A DNA stretch of 64,000 bases from Streptomyces sp. CB01201 (lineage in GTDB: Bacteria > Actinomycetota > Actinomycetes > Streptomycetales > Streptomycetaceae): contig NZ_NNBJ01000012.1 in assembly GCF_002803085.1 (NCBI RefSeq), forward strand, positions 206,425 through 270,424, written 5' to 3'. Position numbers and translations under genes: made by a program. This document shows, piece by piece, positions 44,108 through 52,549 of the stretch. Positions within the stretch are counted from its first letter, which is position 1, and every line of letters starts with the position of its first letter. The notes beneath the pieces were generated by a model. It made no database searches. It was not told where the DNA came from and saw nothing but the letters and a program-made list of their open reading frames with translations.

Positions 44108-44156
44108 GGCTCCCGGCGGGGATCCGGGGCGGGTGCCGCGCGGGTGTGGCCAGGTG

Positions 44157-44786
44157 TTACGCGGACTTGATCGCGGAGATGTCGAAGGTGAGCCTGACCT
44201 TGTCGCTGACCATGACGCCGCCGGTCTCCAGGGCCGCGTTCCAGGTCAGGCCCCAGTCCGAGCGCAGGATCTCGGCGCCGCCCTCGAAGCCCACGCGCTG
44301 GTTGCCGTAGGGGTCGGTGGCCGTGCCGTTGAACTCCAGGTCGATGGCGAGCGGCCGGGTGACGTCCTTGATCGTGAGGTCGCCGGTGATCCGGTACTTG
44401 TCGCCGCCGAGCTGCTGGGCGCCGGTCGAGCGGAACGTCATCAGCGGGAACTGCTCGGCGTCGAAGAAGTCGCCGCTGCGCAGGTGGGCGTCGCGGTCGG
44501 CGATGCCGGTGTCGACGCTGGCGATCTTGACGTCGAGGGAGGCGGTGGACGCCGCCGGGTTCGCGCCGTCCAGGGTGAGGGTGCCCTCGTGCTCGGTGAA
44601 GGAGCCGCGGACGTTGGTGACCATGGCGTGCCGCACGGTGAAGCCGATGCTGCTGTGCGCCGGGTCGATGGCGTACGTACCGCTCAGCGCGGCCAGCGCC
44701 GGGTCGACCGCGACGGGCGCGGTGGCCGCGGGCGCGGCGGAGTCGAGCGTGGTGTCGGTGCTGTTCTTGCGGCCGAAGAGACCCAT
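44157..44786 (-). CDS. YceI-family lipid-binding protein
   Basis: 209 residues. The YceI lipocalin-like barrel begins at LSGTYAIDPAHSSIGFTVRHAMV, includes SVDTGIADRDAHLRSGDFFDA and ends with VRLTFDISAIKSA. The family binds isoprenoid or fatty-acyl chains. There is no signal peptide; a 30-residue N-terminal extension (MGLFGRKNSTDTTLDSAAPA) replaces it, so a cytoplasmic place is likely. Confidence 0.88.
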   Translation of the reverse strand: MGLFGRKNSTDTTLDSAAPAATAPVAVDPALAALSGTYAIDPAHSSIGFTVRHAMVTNVRGSFTEHEGTLTLDGANPAASTASLDVKIASVDTGIADRDAHLRSGDFFDAEQFPLMTFRSTGAQQLGGDKYRITGDLTIKDVTRPLAIDLEFNGTATDPYGNQRVGFEGGAEILRSDWGLTWNAALETGGVMVSDKVRLTFDISAIKSA

Positions 44787-44837
44787 GATGTGCTCCTTGG
44801 GGGACGTGCCGCGGCCTTGCGCCGAAGCGGTTTAAGT

Positions 44838-44889
44838 TTCAACGAGTTCAACGGGATTCACTGTAGGACTATTCCGTTCGAGATTCAAC
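44838..44889 (-). promoter_or_regulatory. TTCAAC repeats upstream of yceI
   Basis: TTCAAC occurs at 44838-44843, 44847-44852 and 44884-44889 in a locally AT-richer stretch 50-100 bases before the YceI start. They could be sites for a MarR- or TetR-type regulator encoded elsewhere. Confidence 0.3.
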
Positions 44890-44983
44890 TACTTCGACGC
44901 GATGGCGTGTCGGCCCCTGGGCGGCCGGGCCCCGGAAGGGGGCGGGCGTCAGAGGCTGGGCGGGTCCAGTGCCCGGGCGGGTG

Positions 44984-46315
44984 TCAGGGGCGGGGCGGCA
45001 GCGGGGCCGGGCCCAGGGTGGTGGTGCCGGGGGCGGCGCGGTGGCCGAGGCCGGTGCGGTAGGCGTCCATGGCGGCCTCGACGCGGCCGGTGCGGCGCAG
45101 CAGGTCGCCGAGGAGCCGGCACAGGTCGGCCAGATCGCCGCTCGCCCCGCTGCGCTCCAGCAGGCCGAGCGCGGTGACGTAGTGCTCCTCGGCCGCCTCG
45201 GCGTCCCCCTGCTCCTCGCGGATCAGGCCGAGCAGCCGGTGTGCGCCGCCCGCGTGCACCGCGCCGTGCTGGTCGCCGAGCTCGGTGAGGGGGGCCAGCA
45301 GGGCCATCGACTCCTCGTGCTGCCCCAGGCGCCGCAGCACGTCCGCCAGCTCCACCTCGACCTGGGCCGTGAACAGCGCCGCCCGCTTGGCCGCGAGCAT
45401 GTCGCGTGCGGTACGCAACTCCCGCTCGGCGAGCTCCAGTTGGGCCTGCTGGGCGTAGACGTAGCCACGCATCCAGTGGCAGTGCGCCAGATCGGTGCGC
45501 AGGCACAGCTGGCGGTAGATCGACTGGGCCTTGGCGAGCGAGGCGTCGGCGTCGGCGAGCCGGCCCTCGGCCAGAAAGGTGCGGGCCACCTGCCGGTGCA
45601 TCCCGGCGACCAGGGCCGGGTCCGAGACCTGCGGGGCGAGCGCGAGCGCCAGCTCGGCGGCCCGGGCCGCGCGGGCCTGGGCGCCCATGTCCAGATACGG
45701 CCCGATGATCGCGGCGTACAGGAGCACCAGCGCCTCCGGGTCGGCGAGGCCGCTCGTGCCGAGCTCGTCGATGGCCGACTCCAGCACGTAACAGGCGTAG
45801 CGCAGCTCTCCCGCCAGGATGTGGGCGACCGCCCGGCCCCGGACCGCGCGCACCCGGCGGGGCAGCGGCTCGGCGGCCATTAGCTGCTCGGCGGCCTCGA
45901 AGTGCCGGACGGCGTCGGTCAGTTCACCGGTTTCGAGCGCGCAGTCGCCGAGCCCGAGCAGTGCCTCGGCGCGTTCCTCGTCGAGGTGGTGCAGTTCGGC
46001 CTCGGTGAGCAGCCGGCGGAAGCGGACCGCCGCCTCGTCCGCCTCGCCGGTCGCGAGGGCGCGCTGGGCGTCGGTGAGGCCCAGGCGCAGTTCGGTGGCA
46101 AGGCGGGCCGGGCGCCCGGTGGTCAGCTCCTCGTACGTCGTACGGAGGCGCTCGGCGAGATGGCGGAGGGCCGCCTCGGAGGGGCGGACCTTGCCGGACT
46201 CCAGCGTGGAGACATAGGCGGGCGTATAGGCCGGCTCGGCCAACTGCCGCTGAGTCAGGCCCAGTTGGGAGCGCAGTCGCTGAACTCGGCGGCCGATCAC
46301 GGCAGGTTCATCCAT
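44984..46315 (-). CDS. XRE-family regulator with TPR sensor domain
   Basis: 443 residues. The N-terminal HTH_XRE is IGRRVQRLRSQLGLTQRQLA, then YTPAYVSTLESGKVRPSEAA. The rest is TPR-like helical hairpins (RFRRLLTEAELHHLDEERAEA, GLGDCALETGELTDAVRHFE and further repeats). Such proteins in Streptomyces often act in development or peptide sensing; no partner is visible. The start follows AAGGGGAC. It is divergent from the M64 peptidase over 112 bases. Confidence 0.87.
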   Translation of the reverse strand: MDEPAVIGRRVQRLRSQLGLTQRQLAEPAYTPAYVSTLESGKVRPSEAALRHLAERLRTTYEELTTGRPARLATELRLGLTDAQRALATGEADEAAVRFRRLLTEAELHHLDEERAEALLGLGDCALETGELTDAVRHFEAAEQLMAAEPLPRRVRAVRGRAVAHILAGELRYACYVLESAIDELGTSGLADPEALVLLYAAIIGPYLDMGAQARAARAAELALALAPQVSDPALVAGMHRQVARTFLAEGRLADADASLAKAQSIYRQLCLRTDLAHCHWMRGYVYAQQAQLELAERELRTARDMLAAKRAALFTAQVEVELADVLRRLGQHEESMALLAPLTELGDQHGAVHAGGAHRLLGLIREEQGDAEAAEEHYVTALGLLERSGASGDLADLCRLLGDLLRRTGRVEAAMDAYRTGLGHRAAPGTTTLGPAPLPPRP

Positions 46316-46427
46316 GGCGTCCCCTTGGCCCCAGGGCATTGCGCACGCCCCGTGCGCCCCCTAATTTAAGCAGCCCGTTCAATGCGTTTACCCGAATGCT
46401 TAACTTCCGTTGCAGGAAAGGGACTTC

Positions 46428-47858
46428 ATGCGCCCACCCACGCTTTCGTCCACGCCTCCGTCCGCGCCTCCGTCCGCGCCTCCGTCCAGTCCGTCCAGGC
46501 GCCCGTTCGCGCGGAGAGGGGCCGGCGCGGTCACGCTCGCCGGCGCCGTCGTGCTGGCCGCGCTGGCCGCGCTGGCCGCCGGGCCCGGCACCGCGGCCGC
46601 CGCGGACCCACCCCCGCCGAGGCCGCTGGTCCAAGTCGAGATACCGGGCCCGGAAGCCGCCTCCGGGGCCACCCCCGCGGGCTCGGGCCACGCCCTGGTG
46701 CCGGTGGCGGGGCGGGGCGGGCCCGCCCCGCACCTCTCGGCGCCGGCCGCGGTCGCCGCGGACGGCCGGGTCACCAAGGTGGTGGACAACGGCTCGACCG
46801 CGGACCGCCTGGACATCGTGGTCGTGGGCGACGGCTACACGGCCGACCAGCTGGACCGGTTCCACGCCGACGCCAAGGAGAAGTGGGGCGAGATCACCGG
46901 CGTCGAGCCGTACACGACGTACCAGAACCTCTTCAACGTATGGACGGTGGACGCGGTCTCGCCCGAGAGCGGCGTCTCCGGCGACCCGGCGCAGGGCGAT
47001 ACGAGGAACACCGCGCTCGGCTCGTACTTCTGGTGCGACGGCGTCGAGCGGCTGCTCTGCGTCGACCAGGACAAGGTCGACTCCTACGTGGCGAAGGCGC
47101 CCCAGGCCGATCTGGTCCTCGTCCTCGCCAACAGCGCGAAGTACGGCGGCGCCGGGTACAACGAGCCGTCCGCGAAGCTGGGTTACGAGGGCATATCCAC
47201 GGCGTCGGCCGGCAACGCGAAGTCCGGCCAGGTCGCCATCCACGAGACCGGGCACTCGCTGGGCAAGCTGGCCGACGAGTACTTCTATCCGGGCACGCCG
47301 GGCTACGAGCACTATTCGGGGCCCGAGGCCGGGCAGTCCAACATCTCGATCCTGACGGCGGACCGGATGGCCGCGGACCGGACCAAGTGGTACCGGTGGC
47401 TCGGCGAGACCTCGCCGGACGGCGGGACGGTGGGGGCGTACGAGGGCGGCGGCTACTACGTCACCGGGCTCAGCCGGCCGACCGACGGGTCGATCATGCG
47501 GATCCTGGGCAAACCGTTCAATCTGCCGGGGGTGGAGGCGATGATCGCGGGGTTCTACCGGCACGCGTCGATCGCGACGCCGGGGGTTTCCACGGCGCGG
47601 ACGCTGCGCCCGTCCGACACGGCCCGGGTCGTGGTGCCGCGGCTCGCCGGGGCCCGGCAGCTGACGGTCCGCTGGTACCTGGACGGGCGGGAGCTGCGGC
47701 GGTACGACGGCCGTACGTCGCTGTCGGTGCGGGCTCTCGGCCTCGGCCGGGGGTCCCACACCCTCTCGGTCCTGGTGTCCGACCGGACGCCCTCGGTGCG
47801 GGATCCCCTGCTGGGGGCGGGGTTGCGGGGTGTGGTGCGCTGGGGGGTCCACCGCTGA
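46428..47858 (+). CDS. Secreted M64-family metallopeptidase
   Basis: 476 residues. An Arg-containing N-region and hydrophobic stretch (GAVTLAGAVVLAALAALAAG) form an export signal. The catalytic domain has DIVVVGDGYTADQL, the zinc motif HETGH (272-276) and ADEYF (282-286), as in the IgA-peptidase M64 family. A C-terminal beta domain (VRWYLDGRELRRYDGRTSLS) follows. It degrades extracellular protein; the substrate is unknown. ATG 46428 follows AAAGGGA; ATG 46410 is less likely. Confidence 0.88.
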   Translation: MRPPTLSSTPPSAPPSAPPSSPSRRPFARRGAGAVTLAGAVVLAALAALAAGPGTAAAADPPPPRPLVQVEIPGPEAASGATPAGSGHALVPVAGRGGPAPHLSAPAAVAADGRVTKVVDNGSTADRLDIVVVGDGYTADQLDRFHADAKEKWGEITGVEPYTTYQNLFNVWTVDAVSPESGVSGDPAQGDTRNTALGSYFWCDGVERLLCVDQDKVDSYVAKAPQADLVLVLANSAKYGGAGYNEPSAKLGYEGISTASAGNAKSGQVAIHETGHSLGKLADEYFYPGTPGYEHYSGPEAGQSNISILTADRMAADRTKWYRWLGETSPDGGTVGAYEGGGYYVTGLSRPTDGSIMRILGKPFNLPGVEAMIAGFYRHASIATPGVSTARTLRPSDTARVVVPRLAGARQLTVRWYLDGRELRRYDGRTSLSVRALGLGRGSHTLSVLVSDRTPSVRDPLLGAGLRGVVRWGVHR

Positions 47859-47898
47859 TTCCCCCACGGCCCGGGGTTGCCGGGCCCCGGCCGGCCCC

Positions 47899-47985
47899 TG
47901 GGGCTCCGCCCCGGGCCCCGGCCATCCTGCCCACCCACCCGCCCGTGCAGCGCGCTGAAGGGCCCAGCCCCTGGGGCTCCGCCCC
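47899..47985. repeat. Two copies of a CTGGGGCTCCGCCCC element
   Basis: CTGGGGCTCCGCCCC occurs at 47899-47912 (with flanks) and 47971-47985. Each forms a GGGGC/GCCCC hairpin with a 3-base loop. This element is common between Streptomyces genes. Together with the next three features it fills the 756-base gene-free stretch 47859-48614. Confidence 0.6.
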
Positions 47986-48008
47986 CTGCACCCCCGTCGC
48001 GCCTTAAG

Positions 48009-48037
48009 GGCGCTCGTCCTCAATCGCCGGACGGGCT
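48009..48037. repeat. Dispersed element CGTCCTCAATCGCCGGACGG
   Basis: This is a well-known Streptomyces intergenic repeat read as ...GGCGCTCGTCCTCAATCGCC-GGACGGGCTGG. It is related to the permease palindrome arm at 31381. Confidence 0.65.
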
Positions 48038-48086
48038 GGGAATGCCTGCGCCGGCCAGCACCGAGGCATTCGGGACCACTTACAGG

Positions 48087-48480
48087 GGCGCGGGCAACTG
48101 CGCGAGAAGCGAGCACGACCCGCAGCCGAAATGGGGGTGACGTGCGCGAGCAACTATGCACGGTGCGAGGCCGAAAGGGGGTTGGGGGCGCGGGCAACTG
48201 CGCGAGCAACCATGCACGGTGCGAGGGCGAAAGGGAGTTGGGGGCGCGGGGAACTGCGCGAGCAACCATGCACGGTGCGAGGGCGAAAGGGAGTTGGGGC
48301 GCGGGGAACTGCGCGAGAAGCGAGCACGACCCGCAGCCGAAATGGGGGTGACGTGCGCGAGCAACCATGCATGGTGCGGGGCCGAAAGGGGGTTGGGGGC
48401 GCGGGGAACTGCGCGAGAAGCGAGCACGGTCCGCGGACGGAATGGGGGTCAGGGGCGCGGGGAACTGCGCAAAAAAGGGC
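48087..48480. repeat. Tandem array of GGGGCGCGGGGAACTGCGCGAG units
   Basis: The core GGGGCGCGGGRAACTGCGC begins at 48087, 48185, 48241, 48297, 48396 and 48452. Spacings are 98, 56, 56, 99 and 56 bases, so there are a short unit and a long unit carrying an extra segment of about 43 bases (GAAGCGAGCACG, then CCGCAGCCGAAATGGGGGTG). It is AT-rich relative to its surroundings only at ATGCACGG. No credible coding function. Confidence 0.85.
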
Positions 48481-48600
48481 CCCGCGCCAGCAAGCCCGCA
48501 CGCACATGCAACCCCGCCCCGCGCAACCAACCCCGCCCCGCGCCAGCAAGCCCGCCCCGCGCAACCAACCCCGCACGCGTACGCAAACCCGCCCCCCCCA
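48481..48600. repeat. Short direct repeats CCCCGCGCAACCAACC / CGCGCCAGCAAGCCCGC
   Basis: CCCGCGCCAGCAAGCCCGC occurs twice (about 48481 and 48536) and CCCCGCGCAACCAACCCCGC occurs twice (about 48515 and 48554), alternating. The block directly adjoins the tandem array and ends at the 3' end of the DeoR-like gene. Confidence 0.7.
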
Positions 48601-48614
48601 ACCCCCGGACGGGC

Positions 48615-49670
48615 CTACGTGCTGGAAGCCCGGATCTTCAGCTCAGGGAGGATCGAGAGGTGGTGCCGAGGCCGCCCGGGGTCGGTGAGCCGGAGGGCGA
48701 GGAGGTCCACCGCCGCCACCCCCACCGCCCGCTTCGGCGGCGCCACCGCCGTCAGCGGGATGTCGGCCAGCGCCGCGACCTCGTCGTCGTACGCCACGAT
48801 CGCGAGATCCCCCGGCACCGAAAGCCCCCGCACCCGCAGCCGCGGCAGCAGCACGATCGCATCGTGGTCGTTGTGGACCAGGACCGCGTCGAGCAGCCGC
48901 GCCTCGACCGCCGCGGTGAACGCGTCGAGTTGGGCGTCCCGGCGCACCGGGTCGGTCTCCGGCGCCGCGATCGTGAAGCGCAGCGCATCCGGCGCGGACA
49001 GGCCGAGCGAGGCGAGGCCGGCGAGGTAGCCCTCCTGGACCAGGGCGCTGTGCGGGCTGTCCGCGCGAAGGAGCAGCCCGATCCGTTCGCGGCCGGAGCC
49101 GGCGAGGTGGCGGACGGCCAGCCGGGCGCCGTGGGCGTGGTCGGTCACCACCCGCTCCGCGCCCGGTACGTCGTCCCCGGAGCGCCGCTCCACCAGGACG
49201 TACGGCACGCCGAGCGCCGCGAGCCAGTCCTGGTCGCCGGGCGTTCCGCACGGCGCGATGAGCAGCCCGTCGATTCCGTGGGACAGGAGTTGGCGGACCT
49301 GCGCCCTCTCCTCGTCCGGGCTGTACTGCGAGAGGCCGAGGACCAGCCGGACGCCCCGGGCGGCCGCCGCCTCCCTCGCGCCCCTGATCACCTCGGGGTA
49401 GTAGTAGTCGGCCGTCGGCACGACGAGGCCGAAGACCAGCCCGGGGCCGGACGGAGGCGGCGGCTGGAACGCGGCCGGGGCCGACGCCGTCTCGGGGAGC
49501 AGCGCACCGCCGTGCACCCGGGCCACCAGACCCCGCTCGGCGAGTGCCTCGACGTCCCGGCGCACGGTCACCGCGGAGACCTTCAACTCCTCGGCGAAGT
49601 CCGTCACTCGAAGCGAGCCGCGCTCCCGCAGCCGCCGCAGTATCGCCTGGTGCCTGTCCTCGGCATGCAC
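48615..49670 (-). CDS. Hybrid regulator: DeoR helix-turn-helix with LacI-type sugar-binding domain
   Basis: 351 residues. Residues 1-60 are a DeoR HTH (RHQAILRRLRERGSLRVTDF, then VSAVTVRRDVEALAERGLVARVHGGAL). Residues 75-350 are a LacI/periplasmic-binding sensor (GLVVPTADYYYPEVIRGARE, GIDGLLIAPCG, VVTDHAHGARLAVRHLAGSG, IVAYDDEVAALADIPLTAV). It is divergent from the polysaccharide lyase and most likely represses it until a sugar product binds. Confidence 0.88.
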   Translation of the reverse strand: MHAEDRHQAILRRLRERGSLRVTDFAEELKVSAVTVRRDVEALAERGLVARVHGGALLPETASAPAAFQPPPPSGPGLVFGLVVPTADYYYPEVIRGAREAAAARGVRLVLGLSQYSPDEERAQVRQLLSHGIDGLLIAPCGTPGDQDWLAALGVPYVLVERRSGDDVPGAERVVTDHAHGARLAVRHLAGSGRERIGLLLRADSPHSALVQEGYLAGLASLGLSAPDALRFTIAAPETDPVRRDAQLDAFTAAVEARLLDAVLVHNDHDAIVLLPRLRVRGLSVPGDLAIVAYDDEVAALADIPLTAVAPPKRAVGVAAVDLLALRLTDPGRPRHHLSILPELKIRASST

Positions 49671-49741
49671 GTGGTTCCGCCCCTCCCCGCCGGCCTCCGC
49701 CGACCGCCGTCAACCGCTGACCAGGAGCGTAACCCTCGTTA

Positions 49742-49773
49742 GATCGTTCGTGCACGATTCTGCGCGAACGATC
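49742..49773. promoter_or_regulatory. Operator for the DeoR/LacI-type regulator
   Basis: GATCGTTCG (49742-49750) and CGAACGATC (49765-49773) are perfect 9-base inverted arms with a 14-base spacer. A second palindrome TCGTGCACGA lies at 49748-49757. It sits 72 bases before the regulator's own start and 144 before the lyase, between divergent genes. Confidence 0.7.
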
Positions 49774-49916
49774 AATTTCCTTGATGAATGTGCGAAGTAT
49801 TGCGCGTTCTTTCGATCTCATGAGAGAAACCGCTCCATCGCGCCGCGCTCGCCTCTCCCGCTCGCCCTCCTTCGCCCGTCCCTCCTTCCTCGCTTTCGCT
49901 CCGGAGGTCCGCCACC

Positions 49917-52307
49917 ATGCCATCCCCGCAGGGCAGTTCACGCCGTACCTTCCTCGCCGCGTCCGGTACCGGCGCCGCCGCCGTCACCCTCGGTCTGACG
50001 CTGCCCGCCGCACCGGCCGTCGCGGCCCAACTCGCCCCGACGGCAGATGAGTTCGACGGCTTGCGCCTGCGCTGGCGCGATCTGACGCTCGGTACCGGAT
50101 ACGACGCCACCGCCGAGCCCTACGCCACCAAGCTCGCCGCCCTGGGCACTTCGGCCCGCGCCGCGCTCGCCGCGATGGCCCCCGCGACCGGTTCCCTCTG
50201 GCCCGACCAGCCGCTCACCAACCCCGCCACCGGCTCCGCCAACATGACCGCGAGCTACGGCCGGCTCAACACCATGGCGCAGGCCTGGGCCCAGCCCGGC
50301 ACCGGATCCACCGATGACACCGCCCTGATCGCCGCCGTCGGCAAGGGACTCGACCACCTCTACACACAGATCTACAACGAGAACACCAAGTCCTTCGGCA
50401 ACTGGTGGGACTGGCAGATCGGCAGCTCCCGGCTCGTCCTCGACACCGCGGTCATCGCCTACGACACCCTCACCGCCGAACAGATCGGGCACTGCACCGC
50501 CGCCATCGACCACTTCGTGCCGGACAGCGCGGTCGCCGTCTACAGCGGCACCTCCACCGGCGCCAACCGCACCGATCTGTGCCGGGTGCTCGCCACCCGC
50601 GGGGTGCTCGGCCGCAACGCCGCGAAGATCGCGCTCGCCCGCGACGCCCTCTCGCCCGTCTTCCCGTACGTCACCGGCGGCGACGGCCTGTACGCCGACG
50701 GCTCGTTCGTCCAGCACACCTGGATCGCCTACACCGGCTCGTACGGGGAGGTGCAGATCGACGGCCTGTCCCGGCTGTTCGCGCTGCTCGCCGGCTCCAC
50801 CTGGGCGGTCACCGACCCCAACCGGCAGATCATCCTGGACTCCGTCGAGCGCAGCTACGCGCCCTTCCTCCACGACGGCCTGATGATGGACTGCGTCAAC
50901 GGCCGCGCGATCTCCCGCCAGACCACCGACGACCAGCTGATGGGCCGCACGATCATGGCCCATATCGCCATGCTGGCCCTCGGCGCTTCGGCCGCCGAAC
51001 GCGACCGCTGGCGCGCGCTCATCAAGGGCTGGGTGCAGCGCAACCGGACCACCCCCGTCCTCACCGACCAGCGCCTCTCCGTCGCCAACCTCGCCCTGCT
51101 GCGCGCGGCCGTGGATGCCGCACCCTCGGCGGCCCCCGCGCCCACCGGACCGCGCCTGTTCCCCGCGATGGACCGCGCGGTGCACCGCGGCGCCCGCTTC
51201 GCCGCCTCCCTGAGCATGTCCTCAAGCCGGATCGCGTACTACGAGAACGGCAACGGCGAGAACCTGCGCGGCTGGCACACCGGCTCGGGGATGCTCGCCT
51301 GGTGGGGCGAGGGCTTCGCGGGGGACCAGTACAGCGACGGCTTCTGGCCGACCGCCGACCCGTACCGCATGCCCGGCACCACCGTCTCGCGCAAACCGCT
51401 CGCCGACGGCGAGGGCGGCGCGTGGGGCGCGGCCAGGCCGGCCACGACCTGGGTCGGCGGCGCCGGCGACGGTACGTACGCGGCCGTCGGCCAGCACCTC
51501 AAGGGGCTGTCCTCCACCCTCACCGCCCGCAAGTCCTGGTTCTTCGTCGGCGACGAGATCGTCTGCCTGGGCGCCGGGATCACCGCCGCGGACGGCGCCC
51601 CGGTCGAAACGGTCGCCGACCACCGCAACCTCGGCGCCACCGGCACCGACGCCCTCACCGTCGACGGCCGCCGACTGCCCACGACCCTGGGCCGGCACGA
51701 CAGCTTCCGGCGGGCCCGCTGGGCGCACCTCGCGGGCCACGGCGGCTATGTCTTCCCCGACGGTGCCGCCGTACAGGCCCTGCGCGAGGAGCGCACCGGG
51801 ACGTGGAAGGCCATCAACACCGGCGGCACCGCGGACCCCGTCACCCGTCGCTACCTCACGCTCTGGTTCGACCACGGCACCGACCCCACCGACGCCTCGT
51901 ACGCCTACGTCCTGCTGCCCGGGGCCCGTCAGCTGGAGACCGCGGTCCGCGCCGCCGATCGCGACAAGATCCGCGTTCTCGCCAACTCGGCCTCCGTGCA
52001 GGCCATGTGGGCCCGCAGGCTGGGGCTGCTCGCGGCGAACTTCTGGACGGCGGGCGCGACGGGCGGTCTCGGCGTGGACGGCCCGGCGAGCGTCCTCGTC
52101 CACACCGCGCACCGCACGGCGACACTGTCGCTCGCCGCGCCCGAGCGCTCGGGCACACCGGTCGAGCTGACCTGGGACCGGCCGGTGCGCTCGGTCGCCA
52201 CCCGGGATCCGCGGGTGGAGGTGCTGTCCACCGGGCGCTCGCTGCGGCTGCGCGTCACGCCCGGAACGTCCTGCGACACGGTGCGAACCGAGGTCGTCCT
52301 GGGCTGA
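49917..52307 (+). CDS. Polysaccharide lyase family 8 (hyaluronate/chondroitin/xanthan-type)
   Basis: 796 residues. A Tat-like signal (SSRRTFLAASGTGAAAVTLG) ends near AVAA. An alpha/alpha toroid follows with the aromatic patch NWWDWQIG (162-169) and the catalytic set Asn217, His267, Tyr276 (QHTWIAYTGSYG), whose 50- and 9-residue spacings match pneumococcal hyaluronate lyase. C-terminal beta domains follow. It cleaves uronic-acid polysaccharides by beta-elimination outside the cell. GGAGGT precedes the ATG. Confidence 0.92.
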   Translation: MPSPQGSSRRTFLAASGTGAAAVTLGLTLPAAPAVAAQLAPTADEFDGLRLRWRDLTLGTGYDATAEPYATKLAALGTSARAALAAMAPATGSLWPDQPLTNPATGSANMTASYGRLNTMAQAWAQPGTGSTDDTALIAAVGKGLDHLYTQIYNENTKSFGNWWDWQIGSSRLVLDTAVIAYDTLTAEQIGHCTAAIDHFVPDSAVAVYSGTSTGANRTDLCRVLATRGVLGRNAAKIALARDALSPVFPYVTGGDGLYADGSFVQHTWIAYTGSYGEVQIDGLSRLFALLAGSTWAVTDPNRQIILDSVERSYAPFLHDGLMMDCVNGRAISRQTTDDQLMGRTIMAHIAMLALGASAAERDRWRALIKGWVQRNRTTPVLTDQRLSVANLALLRAAVDAAPSAAPAPTGPRLFPAMDRAVHRGARFAASLSMSSSRIAYYENGNGENLRGWHTGSGMLAWWGEGFAGDQYSDGFWPTADPYRMPGTTVSRKPLADGEGGAWGAARPATTWVGGAGDGTYAAVGQHLKGLSSTLTARKSWFFVGDEIVCLGAGITAADGAPVETVADHRNLGATGTDALTVDGRRLPTTLGRHDSFRRARWAHLAGHGGYVFPDGAAVQALREERTGTWKAINTGGTADPVTRRYLTLWFDHGTDPTDASYAYVLLPGARQLETAVRAADRDKIRVLANSASVQAMWARRLGLLAANFWTAGATGGLGVDGPASVLVHTAHRTATLSLAAPERSGTPVELTWDRPVRSVATRDPRVEVLSTGRSLRLRVTPGTSCDTVRTEVVLG

Positions 52308-52335
52308 CCCGGGCCCGGTCCCGCCCCGGCGAGGC

Positions 52336-52378
52336 GCCGACCGGAGCCGACCGGACGCCGACCGGACGCCGACGGGAC
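52336..52378. repeat. 11-bp tandem repeat GCCGACCGGAC
   Basis: Four near-identical units (10, 11, 11, 11 bases) lie between the lyase and the carboxylase gene. It may be hypervariable in length. Apart from this and the -10 below, the space 52308-52549 shows nothing. Confidence 0.6.
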
Positions 52379-52537
52379 GTTGCGGGACCGGTGCGGAGTC
52401 GCTGTCGGAACCCAACAGATCTCGGGGTCCTTGCGCTGTCGAGTCGGCTGCCCGGCGTGGGTCTACTGTCAGGCCTCACTAGGAAAGCGGTCCCGAGACT
52501 GTTCGGAGTCGACGGAGGAAATCCTTGGTCCCTTTCG

Positions 52538-52543
52538 TAGGGT
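52538..52543 (+). promoter_or_regulatory. -10 of acyl-CoA carboxylase promoter
   Basis: TAGGGT begins 12 bases before the ATG at 52550. The nearest GGAGG is over 30 bases upstream of the ATG, too far to act as a ribosome site, so a leaderless transcript is likely. No clear -35. Confidence 0.45.
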
Positions 52544-52549
52544 CGGTAC

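Noticed and set aside
48087..48480. CRISPR array
   Set aside because: Units are 56 or 98 bases, the sequence between cores is repeated rather than unique, and there are no cas genes.
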